Shown here: piece by piece, positions 13,090 to 25,700 of the stretch
Numbering within the stretch: position 1 is the first letter of the stretch
Layout: every line of letters starts with the position of its first letter
Source: Laccaria trichodermophora
Taxonomy: Eukaryota; Basidiomycota; Agaricomycetes; Agaricales; Hydnangiaceae
Direction: 5' to 3'
Length of the DNA stretch: 64,000 nucleotides
Assembly: GCA_018417955.1 (NCBI GenBank)
Contig: JACTVC010000001.1
Location: forward strand, 2,790,001 to 2,854,000
Translations under genes and position numbers: made by a program
Notes under the pieces: model-generated
What the model saw: only the letters and a program-made list of their open reading frames with translations
The model's database searches: none
Told to the model about the DNA's origin: nothing

Positions 13090-13180
13090 GCTGCCTTAGT
13101 CCAGCTGGTTCAGTGTTGTGTTGAATATTCTTCAGGGCCTGAGGTCCAGTGTTCAATTCCATGATGTTGCATTTTTTTAT
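13090..13180 (+). ncRNA. Possible tRNA-derived SINE or pol III unit
   Basis: TAGTCCAGCTGG at 13097-13108 fits the A-box consensus (TRGYNNARNNGG), GTTCAATTCC at 13151-13160 fits the B-box core (GWTCRANNC), and a T7 run at 13172-13178 could terminate pol III. The spacing suits a tRNA-type internal promoter. The tRNA fold is poor (T-stem and acceptor do not pair well), so a functional tRNA is unlikely. Confidence 0.35.
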
Positions 13181-13490
13181 ATTATATAATTATAATAAGA
13201 ACAGTCTGTTGGAATTCCGTTGGACTTCTGTTGGACTTCTGTTGGATTTGTCCACTGGAATTCTGTTGGTGCTTGCCTGTCATTTCCAGTGGACTGGCTG
13301 CTAGTTTGCTGTTAGTCCATCGGAAGTCCGTCAGAAAAGTCCAACGGACTTAGAGGTCCGACCAGAAATGCTCGGAAAAGCTTCAGACATTCACCGGAAA
13401 ATTGCTGTAGTTGCAAAGCAGAAAAAATGTCTGTTCTGAATACCCTCAGTCTGACGGAGTCCGGCCGGAGTCCGCTCGGAAAAGCAGTGG

Positions 13491-16400
13491 CAGCGTAAAG
13501 ACCTCAGAAATAGGTGAACTGAGCAGGAGGAAAGGTCCAACATTCCGACATACATTAGCATAGCCTGGAGACCCAAAGGCAATACCGAAGTAGCAGAGGC
13601 AGAGGCATTTGAAGCCCTAGCATTCAGGTTTCTGCTGTAAAAGATGTCTTGGGCAGCGTCCGGTATGTCATCCTTGCATCTGCAGACATTACAATTCAGA
13701 CAAAGACGGTGGGGTCGAATCTGACGTCACTAACTGATTATCGCGAGAAACAAGGTTCTGGGTTGGTGTGGTATCTGGGTCATCCACAGGCATAACCCTG
13801 TAGGCTTGTCAGCCAAATAAAGATGAAAAAAGCTCAGCGAACAAGGAGTTAACACTGGTGAGACCCAAGTGAAACAACAAAGAGTCAAATTTCACAAAGG
13901 CAAGGATACTCCACGACAAGGAGTCAAACGGTATATCCCCTGGGAGAGATCCATGCACTCTTTTTGGTGTCTGTAGGCACAGATTGTTTTGGGGATATTG
14001 GTTTCTGCAGTGTTGTGATGTTCAGATGTACTGAGAGGACCCAAAGTCTTCGTGACTGAGCTGAGTCCATGTTGGTTGACCATGGTGTCTGCTGTGGTGG
14101 AGGATGGTTCATCCTGAGTGGGTTGGGCCTCAACCACAGCCTTGATGCTAGCGTCGGTGTCCATGACGCTACAGCACACATTGAGATTTTGACAAGGTGG
14201 CCCAGAACATGCACATACCTTTCATTGTCTGTAGTCACAGCTGACTTCTCAGGCTCCGAATTCCACACAGGCGCTCTCTTGACAGCTTTGGAATTTTTTC
14301 TGATGGCAGACATTAGTGAGGATCCTTGAATCCAATGTATCAACTTACTTTTTGGAATGATGAGGGTGCTTGACTGCTGGAGTCGATTTGGTGTTGACGA
14401 TGGCTTCGATGCTGGCATCGGTTTTTTTCTTGGAGCAGGTAGGAAGACCGATGGCCTGGGAGGCTACAGTGTTGGAAACTGCATTGCTGCTAGCTTCAAC
14501 GGTGGTTGCACTATAGGGAAGATTGAGAAAAGAATGTGCACAAAATTAACCATGAATCACCTCTCAGCCTCCTTGGTTGGGGCAGACTTTCCAGCTCCCT
14601 TCAGATTTTTTTGAGCGATGTGGCAAACTGTGGAGGCAGCATACTCACTCTGGTGCTTGCCTGGCCTTGGCCTACAGGGGGCAAAAGGACAACTGGTACC
14701 AATTTACGTGCACAAAGCTGATGAGGTTCAGACATTTGAGTTGTAGCAGTTGTAAACCTGTTTATGGTTCAAAGTTTGAATTTTTTCTGGGTAGTTTGGG
14801 TGAGAAAAGTGTTCCACTGTTTCTTAAATATAATCCATATTCTTACTCAGTCCACTCTAGGCCAGGTACAGACTAGCCCAATCAGGATTTCCCTAATGTT
14901 GTTGTGAGTTGTGGGTCTCAGGGTAAATTAACCCCATTGATCCACCCAATTACTATTGACCTGCAGAGTTAGCCAATTGACCACAAACTGGCTGAATGAA
15001 CAAATCACCTTCGAGAGACAGGCTTCACATTGAGAGGTTGACGTGTGAGGGTGTCGGGCCACAGGCTACCCATGGTGTGCAACGAATTCGTGGCATTTAA
15101 GGAATTCGTGGCGTCTAACCTGGCAGCAACCAGGGAAGCCCCCAGCACTAGTACGTTACCCAATTACATAAGTTTTTTCTATTATTTTTCAACCCAACGT
15201 ACCAAGTGTAAGGTCAGCTCACACATTCCAAGATGATGGCTTATGCTGAAGTTGATTGACGATCGGAATTGACTGCATGATCGTTTCAACAGAGCTATTA
15301 AGTATTATTTGGTGGTTGTTTTGTTTCAATCCAATGTACCCACCCATGAAATAGCTAATGTTAGCGTGCATGCGCACCATATCCCGGTTTTGGCCAGTTG
15401 AACAAACCAGATTAATGGTAGGAATAGACTGCATAATTATTTCAATTAACCTATGGACCATTCTGTCATGAAGCCTACATACCAACCCATGAAATAGCTC
15501 AGGCTGACCTGCATGCGGACCATATCCCGGTCTTCGCCAATTAAACAGACCATATTAACAGTAGGAATAGACTGTGTGATTGCTTCAACTAACCTATGAA
15601 TGTTTTTGTTATCAAGCCTACATACCAAGCAGCGAAAGATCTTAGAAGTTTCGATGACTGAACCATGCAAGCGAGGTGACCGATGTAGTTACTATTTGAA
15701 CAAATGAGCTCAGCGTTGTGGATTGAGAATGACAAAGCGAGGATTGCAGCGACAAGGAGTCAAACCACTCAAGTGAAAGGCCAACAGGGAGTCAAAGCCT
15801 GATATACGCAGCATGGACAACAAGGAGTCAAATCCTGCTTGGCCTGATGGGGAACTGGACAAAGAAAGGGCACTTACATTGTTGAGCCAACATGCAGACT
15901 CTGTGATTGTAGAGGAGATTGAACCAACATCGATACTTTTTGAAGGAATGAGCATGGCATCGTCTATTTCGTATTACGATCCAAGGAGTTGACTCGCTAA
16001 TGCCAGGTTTGAACCATCCAAACGGAGAGACCAACGTCGAGGCTTGCAAAGTATGGATCACGGTCCCATGTAGAAACTATTCCAAGGAATGAGCATGGCG
16101 TCGTGGTATTCAAATTACGAGGCAGTGGATTGACTCACGATTTCAATGTGGTGCGATTGTTGCACCCATATCCCTACTCTGCATGAGCGAAAGAGGCACT
16201 GCCCTAACCCAGCTGAACATCTGTTTGGAACCAATGGGCATGGACATCGTCGACATGGATATCAGAAGTGAGACTAACAGTGACAATGAGTCAAACTGCG
16301 AAAGGCCAACAAGGAGTCAAGGCCTAAAACGCAGCGAGGACGACAAGGAGTCAAGTCCCGCTGGTACAGAAGGGGTCAAGGAGGGGGGAAAAACAACTTA

Positions 16401-16650
16401 CATTGATGAATGTTGAGGGCAGAGCAGTGAGGGGAGGTGAGAGAAGCTGTGAGCACTGAGTGCATGAGCCATTGTGCAGAGGTAGAGCGCATCAGATCTC
16501 ATCAAAGTTTGATCAGAGTACCACCGATGAACAAATCACAACAAGATCAACTTGAGTGTTCTTGGAGTTGATCTTGGAGTTGAAGATCAACTCCAACCTC
16601 TTCATGTCTTCCCTACATGATCAGCGACTATTGACTCGTGGCTACCACTT
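13491..16650. other. Element interior with decayed minus-strand coding remnants
   Basis: Between about 14640 and 13892 the minus strand carries Ser/Thr/Pro-rich coding-like pieces split by intron-like gaps (..TDASIEAIVNTKSTPAV, MSAIRKNSKAVKRAPVW, ..DTDASIKAVVEAQPTQDE). No domain is recognised. From 14.7 to 16.65 kb no gene is supported. Copies of a GACAAGGAGTCAAA motif are scattered through 13.84-16.36 kb (separate entry). Confidence 0.4.
13840..16355 (+). promoter_or_regulatory. Dispersed GACAAGGAGTCAAA motif array, left half
   Basis: Exact or near copies start at 13840, 13876, 13915, 15751, 15782, 15821, 15981, 16282, 16307 and 16342, all on the plus strand. The same motif occurs in opposite orientation on the far side of the foldback palindrome (20.9-22.7 kb). 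Role unknown: transposase-binding sites or a promoter motif of the two divergent element genes are the obvious options. Confidence 0.7.
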
Positions 16651-16803
16651 TTATCATAATAACAAGGCAACTGCCTATAGATCAATGTGTATAAGTCCAC
16701 AGTCTTTATGATAGGGAATCATTCCTGTTACCATGTCTTTTCATTATCATAAAGCCAGCACTTTTTTCATTAAGTGTAGGCAGGGCTTTATAGCTCGATC
16801 TCA

Positions 16804-17470
16804 TTATGTACCTGGGCGATATCATTGTGATTTTCATTAGTTCTGTGGCTGATATCATTGTAATTTTCATTAGGATACCTGGGAGATATCATTGTGACTT
16901 TCATTAATATCAGTGGAAATCTCATTAGATATTAGAGCAATATCATTGCAATTTTCATTAGCTACTGGAGCAATATCATTGTGATTTTTCATTAGCCACT
17001 TGGGCGATATCATTGGAAATTTCATTAGCTGCTTGGACAATGTCATTGTGATTTTCATTAGTTCTGTGGCTGATATCATTGTAATTTTCATTAGGGTACC
17101 TGGGAAATATCATTGCGACTTTCATTAATATCAGTGGAAATCTCATTAGGTATTAGAGCAATATCATTGCAATTTTCATTAGCTACTGGAGCAATATCAT
17201 TGTGATTTTTCATTAGCCACTTGGGCAATATCATTGGAAATTTCATTAGCTGCTTGGATGATATCATTGTGATTTTCATTAGTTCTGTGGCTGATATCAT
17301 TGGAAATTTCATTACTTCCTTTGGCAATATCATTGGGATTTGTCATTAGCTACTTGGGCAATATCATTGGGATTTTCATCAGCTACTTGAGCAATATCAT
17401 TGGAAATTTCATTAGTCACTTGGGCAATATCATTGCAATTTTCATTAGCTACTTGGGCGATATCATTGGA
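16804..17470 (-). repeat. 33-bp tandem array in left palindrome arm
   Basis: About twenty units of 33 bp, core CAATGATATTGCCCAAGT (minus strand), the mirror of 19979-20645. Because 33 is a multiple of three, several stretches stay open and read as 11-residue repeats of the form NDIAQVANENC. Upstream of the array the same frame has a hydrophobic stretch (VLYTIHMFFQFLHCFLAIFG). Stops soon interrupt it, so coding is doubtful. Confidence 0.8.
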
Positions 17471-19978
17471 AATCATTAGCTGGTTGGGAAAAAATGGCAG
17501 GGTGGTGCTCACTGTTGGTGATGACATCAGGGTTGTTTTCAGGGTCCAGTGCACATTTCCAAATATGGTAATATATCCAAAAATAGCCAGAAAACAGTGG
17601 AGAAATTGGAAAAACATATGAATGGTGTACAGAACATCAGGCACTGCCTTCAGGGTCCATCTCAAAAGGGAAATATCACCTGGTTTGACTAAAAGGTAAA
17701 GAAAACCAAGAGAAGAATGATTTTACCTATCAGGGTCCATGTAATGGGATGTTGGGATGATGGTCACATGACCAATTACCAAAAATGGTCAAAAAACGAA
17801 AGTTGTAGCCCTGCATTGTAGCTTCCGAAATCTGTTTGAATTATGTTCTGAAGTGTTCCCATTGTGGAGATATGAGGTAAAGGAATTTCAAAAGTGTCGT
17901 GTTTTTTTTGTTTTTTGTGTTTTTCTGCATGAAAACAAAACCAAATAATGTGATTTCAGTATATTTAGAAAGCTAAAAGAAAGGGCTACAATTATTGTAT
18001 CATGGGAAAAAATGACCAAAAAAGGAAAGTGCATGCCCTACTACAAAAGTCAGATATAGACTACCAAGTTTACTGATAGGCTACAAAAAAGTCGGACTTA
18101 GACTACAAAGTTTACTAATATACTACAAAAGACTACAAAGCTTGGACTTAGACTACAAAGTTAGGGTTAGGGTCAAAAGGTTATCTTGACTACAAAGTTT
18201 GTAGTATCCACCTTTTGTCATTAGAAAAGTTTGTAGTGTCCGCTTTTTCATTAGAAAGTTTGTATTGTCCACTTTTTAAGACTACAAAAGTTTGTAGTGT
18301 CTGCTTTTTTATTCAAAAAAGGTTTGTAGTCAACATGTAGTTTATGGTGTCCTTGGCCCTATCTATGTATGTTATGGAGATGAGGTTGAAGGATTGCCAT
18401 CATATTGGCAGTGCTGCAGCATTAGTTTTTGACATCATGCACAAGTTGTCTTTCACATTAGGAAAGGCCATTCTAAGCCTTTCATATTGATACCTACTGT
18501 CCTATATAAAACATAATTATAAGTTCATGTGGGGATATTGCTGAAGGATTGACATGACATCAACAGTTTTTGACATCATGACCAAGTTGCCTTTCATACT
18601 GTCTGCTTTCACATTGACAGCTACTGGCCTGTCCCAAACATAGTCAACTTTGATACATTTATGTGGGGATATGGCTGAAGAATTGACATAACATCACCAG
18701 TTTTTGACATCATGACCAAGTTGGCTTTTGATGATGAGCTGATTCATCCTGGGAGGTGTCTTTAAGTCAGGTCATGTTGTAAGTTGCCCATGTATTGAGT
18801 AGATATCAACATGAATAGCCTTCTCTAGCTTGAAAGCCAACTTGGGCATGATGTGAGAAACTGATGATGCGGCAATAGCAACATGTAAAGTCACATCAAT
18901 CCTTCAGCCATATCCCCACATGAGCTGACAATTATGTTTTGAGATAGGACAGTAGGTATCAATATGAAAGGCTTAGAATGGCCTTTCCTAATGTGAAAGA
19001 CAACTTGTGCATGATGTCAAAAACTAATGCTGCAGCACTGCCAATATGATGGCAATCCTTCAACCTCATCTCCATAACATACATAGATAGGGCCAAGGAC
19101 ACCATAAACTACATGTTGACTACAAACCTTTTTTGAATAAAAAAGCAGACACTACAAACTTTTGTAGTCTTAAAAAGTGGACAATACAAACTTTCTAATG
19201 AAAAAGCGGACACTACAAACTTTTCTAATGACAAAAGGTGGATACTACAAACTTTGTAGTCAAGATAACCTTTTGACCCTAACCCTAACTTTGTAGTCTA
19301 AGTCCAAGCTTTGTAGTCTTTTGTAGTATATTAGTAAACTTTGTAGTCTAAGTCCGACTTTTTTGTAGCCTATCAGTAAACTTGGTAGTCTATATCTGAC
19401 TTTTGTAGTAGGGCATGCACTTTCCTTTTTTGGTCATTTTTTCCCATGATACAATAATTGTAGCCCTTTCTTTTAGCTTTCTAAATATACTGAAATCACA
19501 TTATTTGGTTTTGTTTTCATGCAGAAAAACACAAAAAACAAAAAAAACACGACACTTTTGAAATTCCTTTACCTCATATCTCCACAATGGGAACACTTCA
19601 GAACATAATTCAAACAGATTTCGGAAGCTACAATGCAGGGCTACAACTTTCGTTTTTTGACCATTTTTGGTAATTGGTCATGTGACCATCATCCCAACAT
19701 CCCATTACATGGACCCTGATAGGTAAAATCATTCTTCTCTTGGTTTTCTTTACCTTTTAGTCAAACCAGGTGATATTTCCCTTTTGAGATGGACCCTGAA
19801 GGCAGTGCCTGATGTTCTGTACACCATTCATATGTTTTTCCAATTTCTCCACTGTTTTCTGGCTATTTTTGGATATATTACCATATTTGGAAATGTGCAC
19901 TGGACCCTGAAAACAACCCTGATGTCATCACCAACAGTGAGCACCACCCTGCCATTTTTTCCCAACCAGCTAATGATT

Positions 19979-20645
19979 TCCAATGATATCGCCCAAGTAG
20001 CTAATGAAAATTGCAATGATATTGCCCAAGTGACTAATGAAATTTCCAATGATATTGCTCAAGTAGCTGATGAAAATCCCAATGATATTGCCCAAGTAGC
20101 TAATGACAAATCCCAATGATATTGCCAAAGGAAGTAATGAAATTTCCAATGATATCAGCCACAGAACTAATGAAAATCACAATGATATCATCCAAGCAGC
20201 TAATGAAATTTCCAATGATATTGCCCAAGTGGCTAATGAAAAATCACAATGATATTGCTCCAGTAGCTAATGAAAATTGCAATGATATTGCTCTAATACC
20301 TAATGAGATTTCCACTGATATTAATGAAAGTCGCAATGATATTTCCCAGGTACCCTAATGAAAATTACAATGATATCAGCCACAGAACTAATGAAAATCA
20401 CAATGACATTGTCCAAGCAGCTAATGAAATTTCCAATGATATCGCCCAAGTGGCTAATGAAAAATCACAATGATATTGCTCCAGTAGCTAATGAAAATTG
20501 CAATGATATTGCTCTAATATCTAATGAGATTTCCACTGATATTAATGAAAGTCACAATGATATCTCCCAGGTATCCTAATGAAAATTACAATGATATCAG
20601 CCACAGAACTAATGAAAATCACAATGATATCGCCCAGGTACATAA
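19979..20645 (+). repeat. 33-bp tandem array in right palindrome arm
   Basis: Mirror of 16804-17470, with the same units in the same order on the opposite strand. The open frame 19784-20119 runs into the array for four repeats before a stop. Confidence 0.8.
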
Positions 20646-20798
20646 TGAGATCGAGCTATAAAGCCCTGCCTACACTTAATGAAAAAAGTGCTGGCTTTAT
20701 GATAATGAAAAGACATGGTAACAGGAATGATTCCCTATCATAAAGACTGTGGACTTATACACATTGATCTATAGGCAGTTGCCTTGTTATTATGATAA

Positions 20799-22700
20799 CT
20801 AATGGTAGCCACTAGTGGACTATTGGTGAGTGCAATTCTTGACATCTTTGATGCTACATCCCAGGATTTTGACTCATTGTCGATCCTGAAAGCCATTGAC
20901 CTTGACTACTTGTCAGTTGGCAGTCCATACAAGTTTGACTCTCTGTTGCTTGACTGGTTGCATCACTGACTGTGGCTGATGTATTTACACTGACTGTTTA
21001 GAATTATAGATTGCTGCCCCACAACTGCTGAAGAGTGTTGCACCTTTTTATGATGTGGTAAGTGGTTGGACCTATACATCAACCAATTTACGCCTACTGA
21101 TTATGATTGTAGTTTTGTGGCTGGCCACAGCTCAATGGTGTTGGATTGATTCATGTGGCTTGATCTATACAACAGCCGGTCAAAGATCTTGATGTTGCTG
21201 GTTGGCTCGGTGTTCACAACGGCAGATTCTCGTACTATTCTCGCTCTCCAAGAAGATGACCCTGAATGTGCTCCTGTACACGCCTCCATCCATGCTTGTC
21301 TCGTCCCCCTCAACCACCATGATTCCATCACACATCCGATAGTATGGTCTTCAATCTTTTATTAGCAAACAAGGTATGGAGTGTCCTCGTTGGATGCAGA
21401 AGCCTCAGCTGACCATTTTTTGGTTAGCTGACAGGGCTGCTTGGGCTAGACGGCATCAAGTTCACGCCCCTCCAGTACAGTACTCCATCAATCAATGCAG
21501 ATCTTGTTTAACTCCATCAGCATAATTGCTTCACGCATCTGAAAGCTGGGACCACTTCAACACCTGGTGCAGCACCTTTTCAGTCTGTGCGCTTGACTTT
21601 CCTGCATGCTAGCTCTGCCTGGCACCTGCAGGGTACAATGTTCAATCTATCATCGGCAAACAAGGTATGGAGTGTCCACGCTGTATGCAGAAGCCTCAGC
21701 TGACCGTCTTTTGGTCAGTTGATAGGGCTGCTTGGGCTAAACATTGTCAAGTTCCTGCCCCCCTCAGTAATGATCCCTCACAAAGTCAGAGCATTGTGTG
21801 CTGTCAGCACTCCCTGTGCCCTGGAGGTTCTTGTCAGTAGTTTTCATATCGTCCTCTCATAAGTTATAATGTACTTCTGCACTCACAATTATTCTTGAAT
21901 CCATGGTAGACACAATGTCATTTTAGCAGTTTGAGTGTCTGGGTGGTAGGTTTACAAGATGTACTACTTACTTGCCTGACGATTCCATGCCAAATGACGT
22001 GTTCACAGTAAATATGCATGGTGCGTCTGGTCACATGCTTTGATCAATGTGACAGGTAATGTTCAAGTCCTTATCTGGTTCACGAACGCACTCACTTCCA
22101 CATCTTGAAGTTCCATCCTGGTGAGTCTCTGCCGTCTTTTCTTCTTGTTTCGTCCATGGAACTTGACTCCTTGTCGTTCCAATGGAGTGTACAGTCTTTG
22201 ACTCCTTGTCAGACTGTCTCTCTATCCCAAGCTTGACTCCTTGTCACTTGGGTTTTCTTTTGATCGTGAAGCTCATTGATTAACATCTTTGACAGACCAC
22301 TGCTTGTGTTACCACCTGTCGCGCCTGCCTCGGTCATTGTGGTGTCTTTGGATTCACACTCAACATCACAGTTGTCAGGTAAGTGTCTGCTGTACTTTGT
22401 TTCTGTTTTGTTGCATCAATTTACGTCATTGACAGCTTCTGCTCGTGTTACCACCTTTGCCCCCGACTTGTTGTCTGTTACCACGTCTCGCGCCCAACAC
22501 ATAGTGGTTGTTTGTTTTGTGCACCTGAAGTTTAGGTTCATACCCTGTTCACTATCTTCCTCTGTCGCTGTTCTTGTACACTTGTTCTTGGAATTTGACT
22601 CTTTGTCATTCCAACCGAGGATGTGGGTTTTGACTCCTTGTCAATCTACATCCTCATCTTGAGTTTGACTCCTTGTCGCTCATTTTCTACCATTTACCAT
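20799..22700. other. Element interior; no gene, reverse-oriented motif array
   Basis: No coding signal. Inverted copies of the 14-mer (TTTGACTCCTTGTC) lie at 20878, 20933, 22162, 22197, 22232, 22594, 22628 and 22664. Two diverged ~110-bp direct repeats containing AACAAGGTATGGAGTGTCC are seen near 21367 and 21660. Confidence 0.6.
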
Positions 22701-22718
22701 CAATTGAGTTCAATACTC

Positions 22719-25700
22719 ATGCCTTTCACAGCAATGTCCCCCTCCAACACCAAACCTTACTATAAGGAATACTTCCATGAAGGGGATCGTGATTATGAGG
22801 CCACTGATGCTGTATGCTGGGATGTGATGGAATGTCAGGTTCGGTCAGGGGAGGTCATGAGTGAAGCAGGTATCAACATGTACATGGAGCACCCAGACAG
22901 CAAAGATCTGAGCCATTGGTGGGTAATCACAACCCCCAATGCTGGGTACATTCCCACTGCACCCATCGGCATCCGAACGATTCAAGTGAGAGCGGACAGA
23001 CATTTTGGGTTGGACGACCACACTCAACATCCGCAGATGTACATCAGGGGTTTCAAGTACATTTGCTGCATTCCTAAGTGTGAGCACTTGCGACGCATGC
23101 TATGGTGGACTCCTACTATGAACGATTGTCCCCCTATCCCCAATGGCCCCTTTGCCATCACAATACACGTCCTCAAACTGCACCTGTTGCATGGATACAA
23201 AAAGCTTCATGACAAGTATGTTGGCCTCATAGGCCAATGTGCTGAGCACTCTCCGCTGGCTGGCCTCCTTGTGATGACTATGTGTCAATGTCTCAATAAA
23301 CTGAGATCTTTCGGAATGATGTACAAAGAGATCGTTCTGGCAGTTGCAGAGTTTCAGCATGCAGTACTCAATATACACAGGTGGATTGAATACATCAATG
23401 TTTACCAGCCCCATCTATGTCCTGGTCCCAATGGCATGGAGAAGCATGAATCAAATCAGAAACTTATGGGCACCTTTATGGAGAAAGTCACTGTTGTGCA
23501 ACAACTTCACATGATGGGCATTCCGGTTTGGCTGATTCAACCATCATTTCGTATTTTGCCAATGATGAATGTCAACATGTATTCCCCCCAGCGACATGAT
23601 GACGATATCGTTTTGTGGCAGTTTGGGAAACCCTGACCCCTATCCCATTCTGGTTGTTGGCCCATCATCTGCGGAACTCTACCGGTGGATGCAGCGCATA
23701 GGCTGCAGGATCATGGACCTTCAGGACATTATGGTGATAGGCTGTCAGGATTTCGTTGAGGGAAAAGTCAAGCTGGGTGCGGTTTGAGAGTCTTGTAGGT
23801 GAAAGCTTCTTCTATTTGGACCAGTAGCTAACATCTTCCTTTTGTAGACTCACTTCCTGTGCTGTCTGTTGCCCAATTGTCGGCTGCAGGGGCAGTGGGG
23901 CCCATTGGTAAGAATGACTGTTATCATGTTGATGTTCTTATTGCTAACTTGGAGTGTATTTAGCTGGTTCATCTTCTAGGATTGAGGGACAGTATGCCTC
24001 AGCCACTTCAACCACTCAGCAAGGTAAGGTCGTGCTTTCACTTTAAGTGCTGAGTTTACTAAAACGTGTTTGCAGTTTTACAATCCGTGAGATCCCAGCA
24101 GCAGTCCCAGCCACGATCTCAGCTGCAGTCTCAGCCCCCCTCGATGCCAGTTATTCCTCCATCTCTGGGGCTTGCACCAACATTGAATGAGGGTCCTGGG
24201 CCCTCCAAGTGCCAACGCCTAGTGGGTGAAGAAACCCCAGACAGCCCATTCATGCCGGACCCTATGCCACAATGGGCGGACACTTTGCATATGATCGATT
24301 CGGATCGCAGCCGAGTAATCAAACATCCAGAACACATCCAGAACATTGGCTTCAAATACCCTAAGCCAGAAATTTTCTTGAACTCCAAAAACCAGGCTTT
24401 GTATACTGTGATGTGGTTGGCAACTTGAGCATATCATGCTTACACACTGTAGAAGAACAGAAGTTCAACACAGGGAGATGGAAATTGGTTGTCGAACTCG
24501 AGTACAAAGGAGAAGGGAGAAAGGAGAATGTCAATGGACAAAGGGATAGACCAAAAGAGTACGTAGCATTGATAAAACCTAAAAAGCTTAAGACGTGTGG
24601 CATGAGCACTTCAGTGCGTGCTTAGAAAAAGTGGTGTGAGTCTTCCAACGCGTTTGATGTGTTTCGACGAAAGAGAATGCCGCGCTTTGGTGCACAAGCG
24701 AAATTCTTCTTGAAGGGTCCAGATGAAAGTCGAAGCCAACAAGTTCAAGAGGGAGGGAATGCATTGTGTGTAATATGACTTAAAATCTTAAAGAATCTTC
24801 GTGAAGGGGAAGTCAAGGGAAGGGGAAAAAAAAGGTACTCCATTCAACAGGTGGGAGGACACCTTTTATACACAAATGATAATCACAAGGCATTTGACAT
24901 GTTCTCTTGTGTTGCCTGTCCCAAAAGGTTCTAATTTTAGAAAAAGAAGAAAGGTATCAAAAAAATAAAAATAAACAATAAAACTTATGCCTCCCGCATG
25001 ATTCCTCAACCAAATCTTTGAGCTGGGGATTGCTCAGGGAATTGAACGACGCTGGGGGAGCTTATTTACGTGCACGTCGCCGCCCTCAACACAAGCGCCC
25101 CAGTCGTCAACAACTCTACCCTACCGTCCAGCCCTTGGAAAAGGCATCGGTCTCATGAGAAAATGTTAGAAGTAATGAAATGAAATAAAATGAAAAATAT
25201 ACGAAAGGTGTGCATACAAAAATGAATCCTTGAATCCAAAATCCTTCAAGTTGACACAAGGAAATCGTGATCAAAGAAGTAGCCAGAGATGATGTCATAT
25301 GAGGGTACCGTTTCCTGTAAGTTGCCGGATATTGCGTCATTCGTTTGGGACTTCGATAGCACACGTGATGAGCTCATGTAGACGTTGAGATGAATATAAA
25401 GAAAAACTTCAAAAGCCTAAAAAAATCTTAAAAGAAAAAAGAAAAATCAAAGTGTATAAAAAACAACTAATAAACAGAAGTGCCATGAATGGGTCATTCT
25501 GCACTTCCACAATGCTCGGCACTGGGACCTCGCTCCCTCCTCCCATCAGCTCCCAGCAGTGGCACAACTTCCTCATCAAGATTCTGCTGTTCTTGCACCC
25601 TGATAGTATTGATGTCGTGGCACAGCTGGATGAACCCACGACTTCCACTCCCCCACCACAACCAGACAGGAAGGGGAAACAGAGTGCCAAGGGGCCAGGG

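Larger units (their letters stand above)
11447..13490. mobile_element. Nested ~2.0 kb TIR element with G-rich and CGT blocks
   Basis: The left end starts CCACTGCTTGTCTGAC; the right end, reverse-complemented, starts CCACTGCTTTTCCGAG. Both subterminal regions (11447-11770 and 13200-13490) are packed with GGACTTCCG.TGGA-type repeats in opposite orientation. The interior holds a GAGGGGGAGG block (11950-12330) and a CGT-rich block (12350-12860). No transposase is present, so it is non-autonomous. No clear target duplication was found at these edges. Long open frames in the CGT block are compositional artefacts. Confidence 0.6.
16651..20798. mobile_element. Foldback (palindromic) element, arms 1855 bp
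   Basis: Position p pairs with 37449-p. The arms 16651-18505 and 18944-20798 appear identical wherever I compared them, including several exactly mirrored open frames. The 438-bp centre (18506-18943) is only partly symmetric. Outside the perfect arms the inverted similarity continues weakly (GTGGCTACCA on both sides). Each arm has, from outside in, a 33-bp tandem array, GGACCCTGA-containing unique sequence, a purine/pyrimidine-biased stretch and a cluster of ACTACAAA/TTTGTAGT dyads. No transposase is encoded. Confidence 0.85.

Noticed and set aside
18160..18180. TTAGGGTTAGGG as a telomere relic
   Set aside because: Only two units in each palindrome arm, not an array.
24960..25120. B-box-like GTTCAATTCC (minus strand) as a tRNA gene
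   Set aside because: No A box at suitable distance and no cloverleaf could be drawn.
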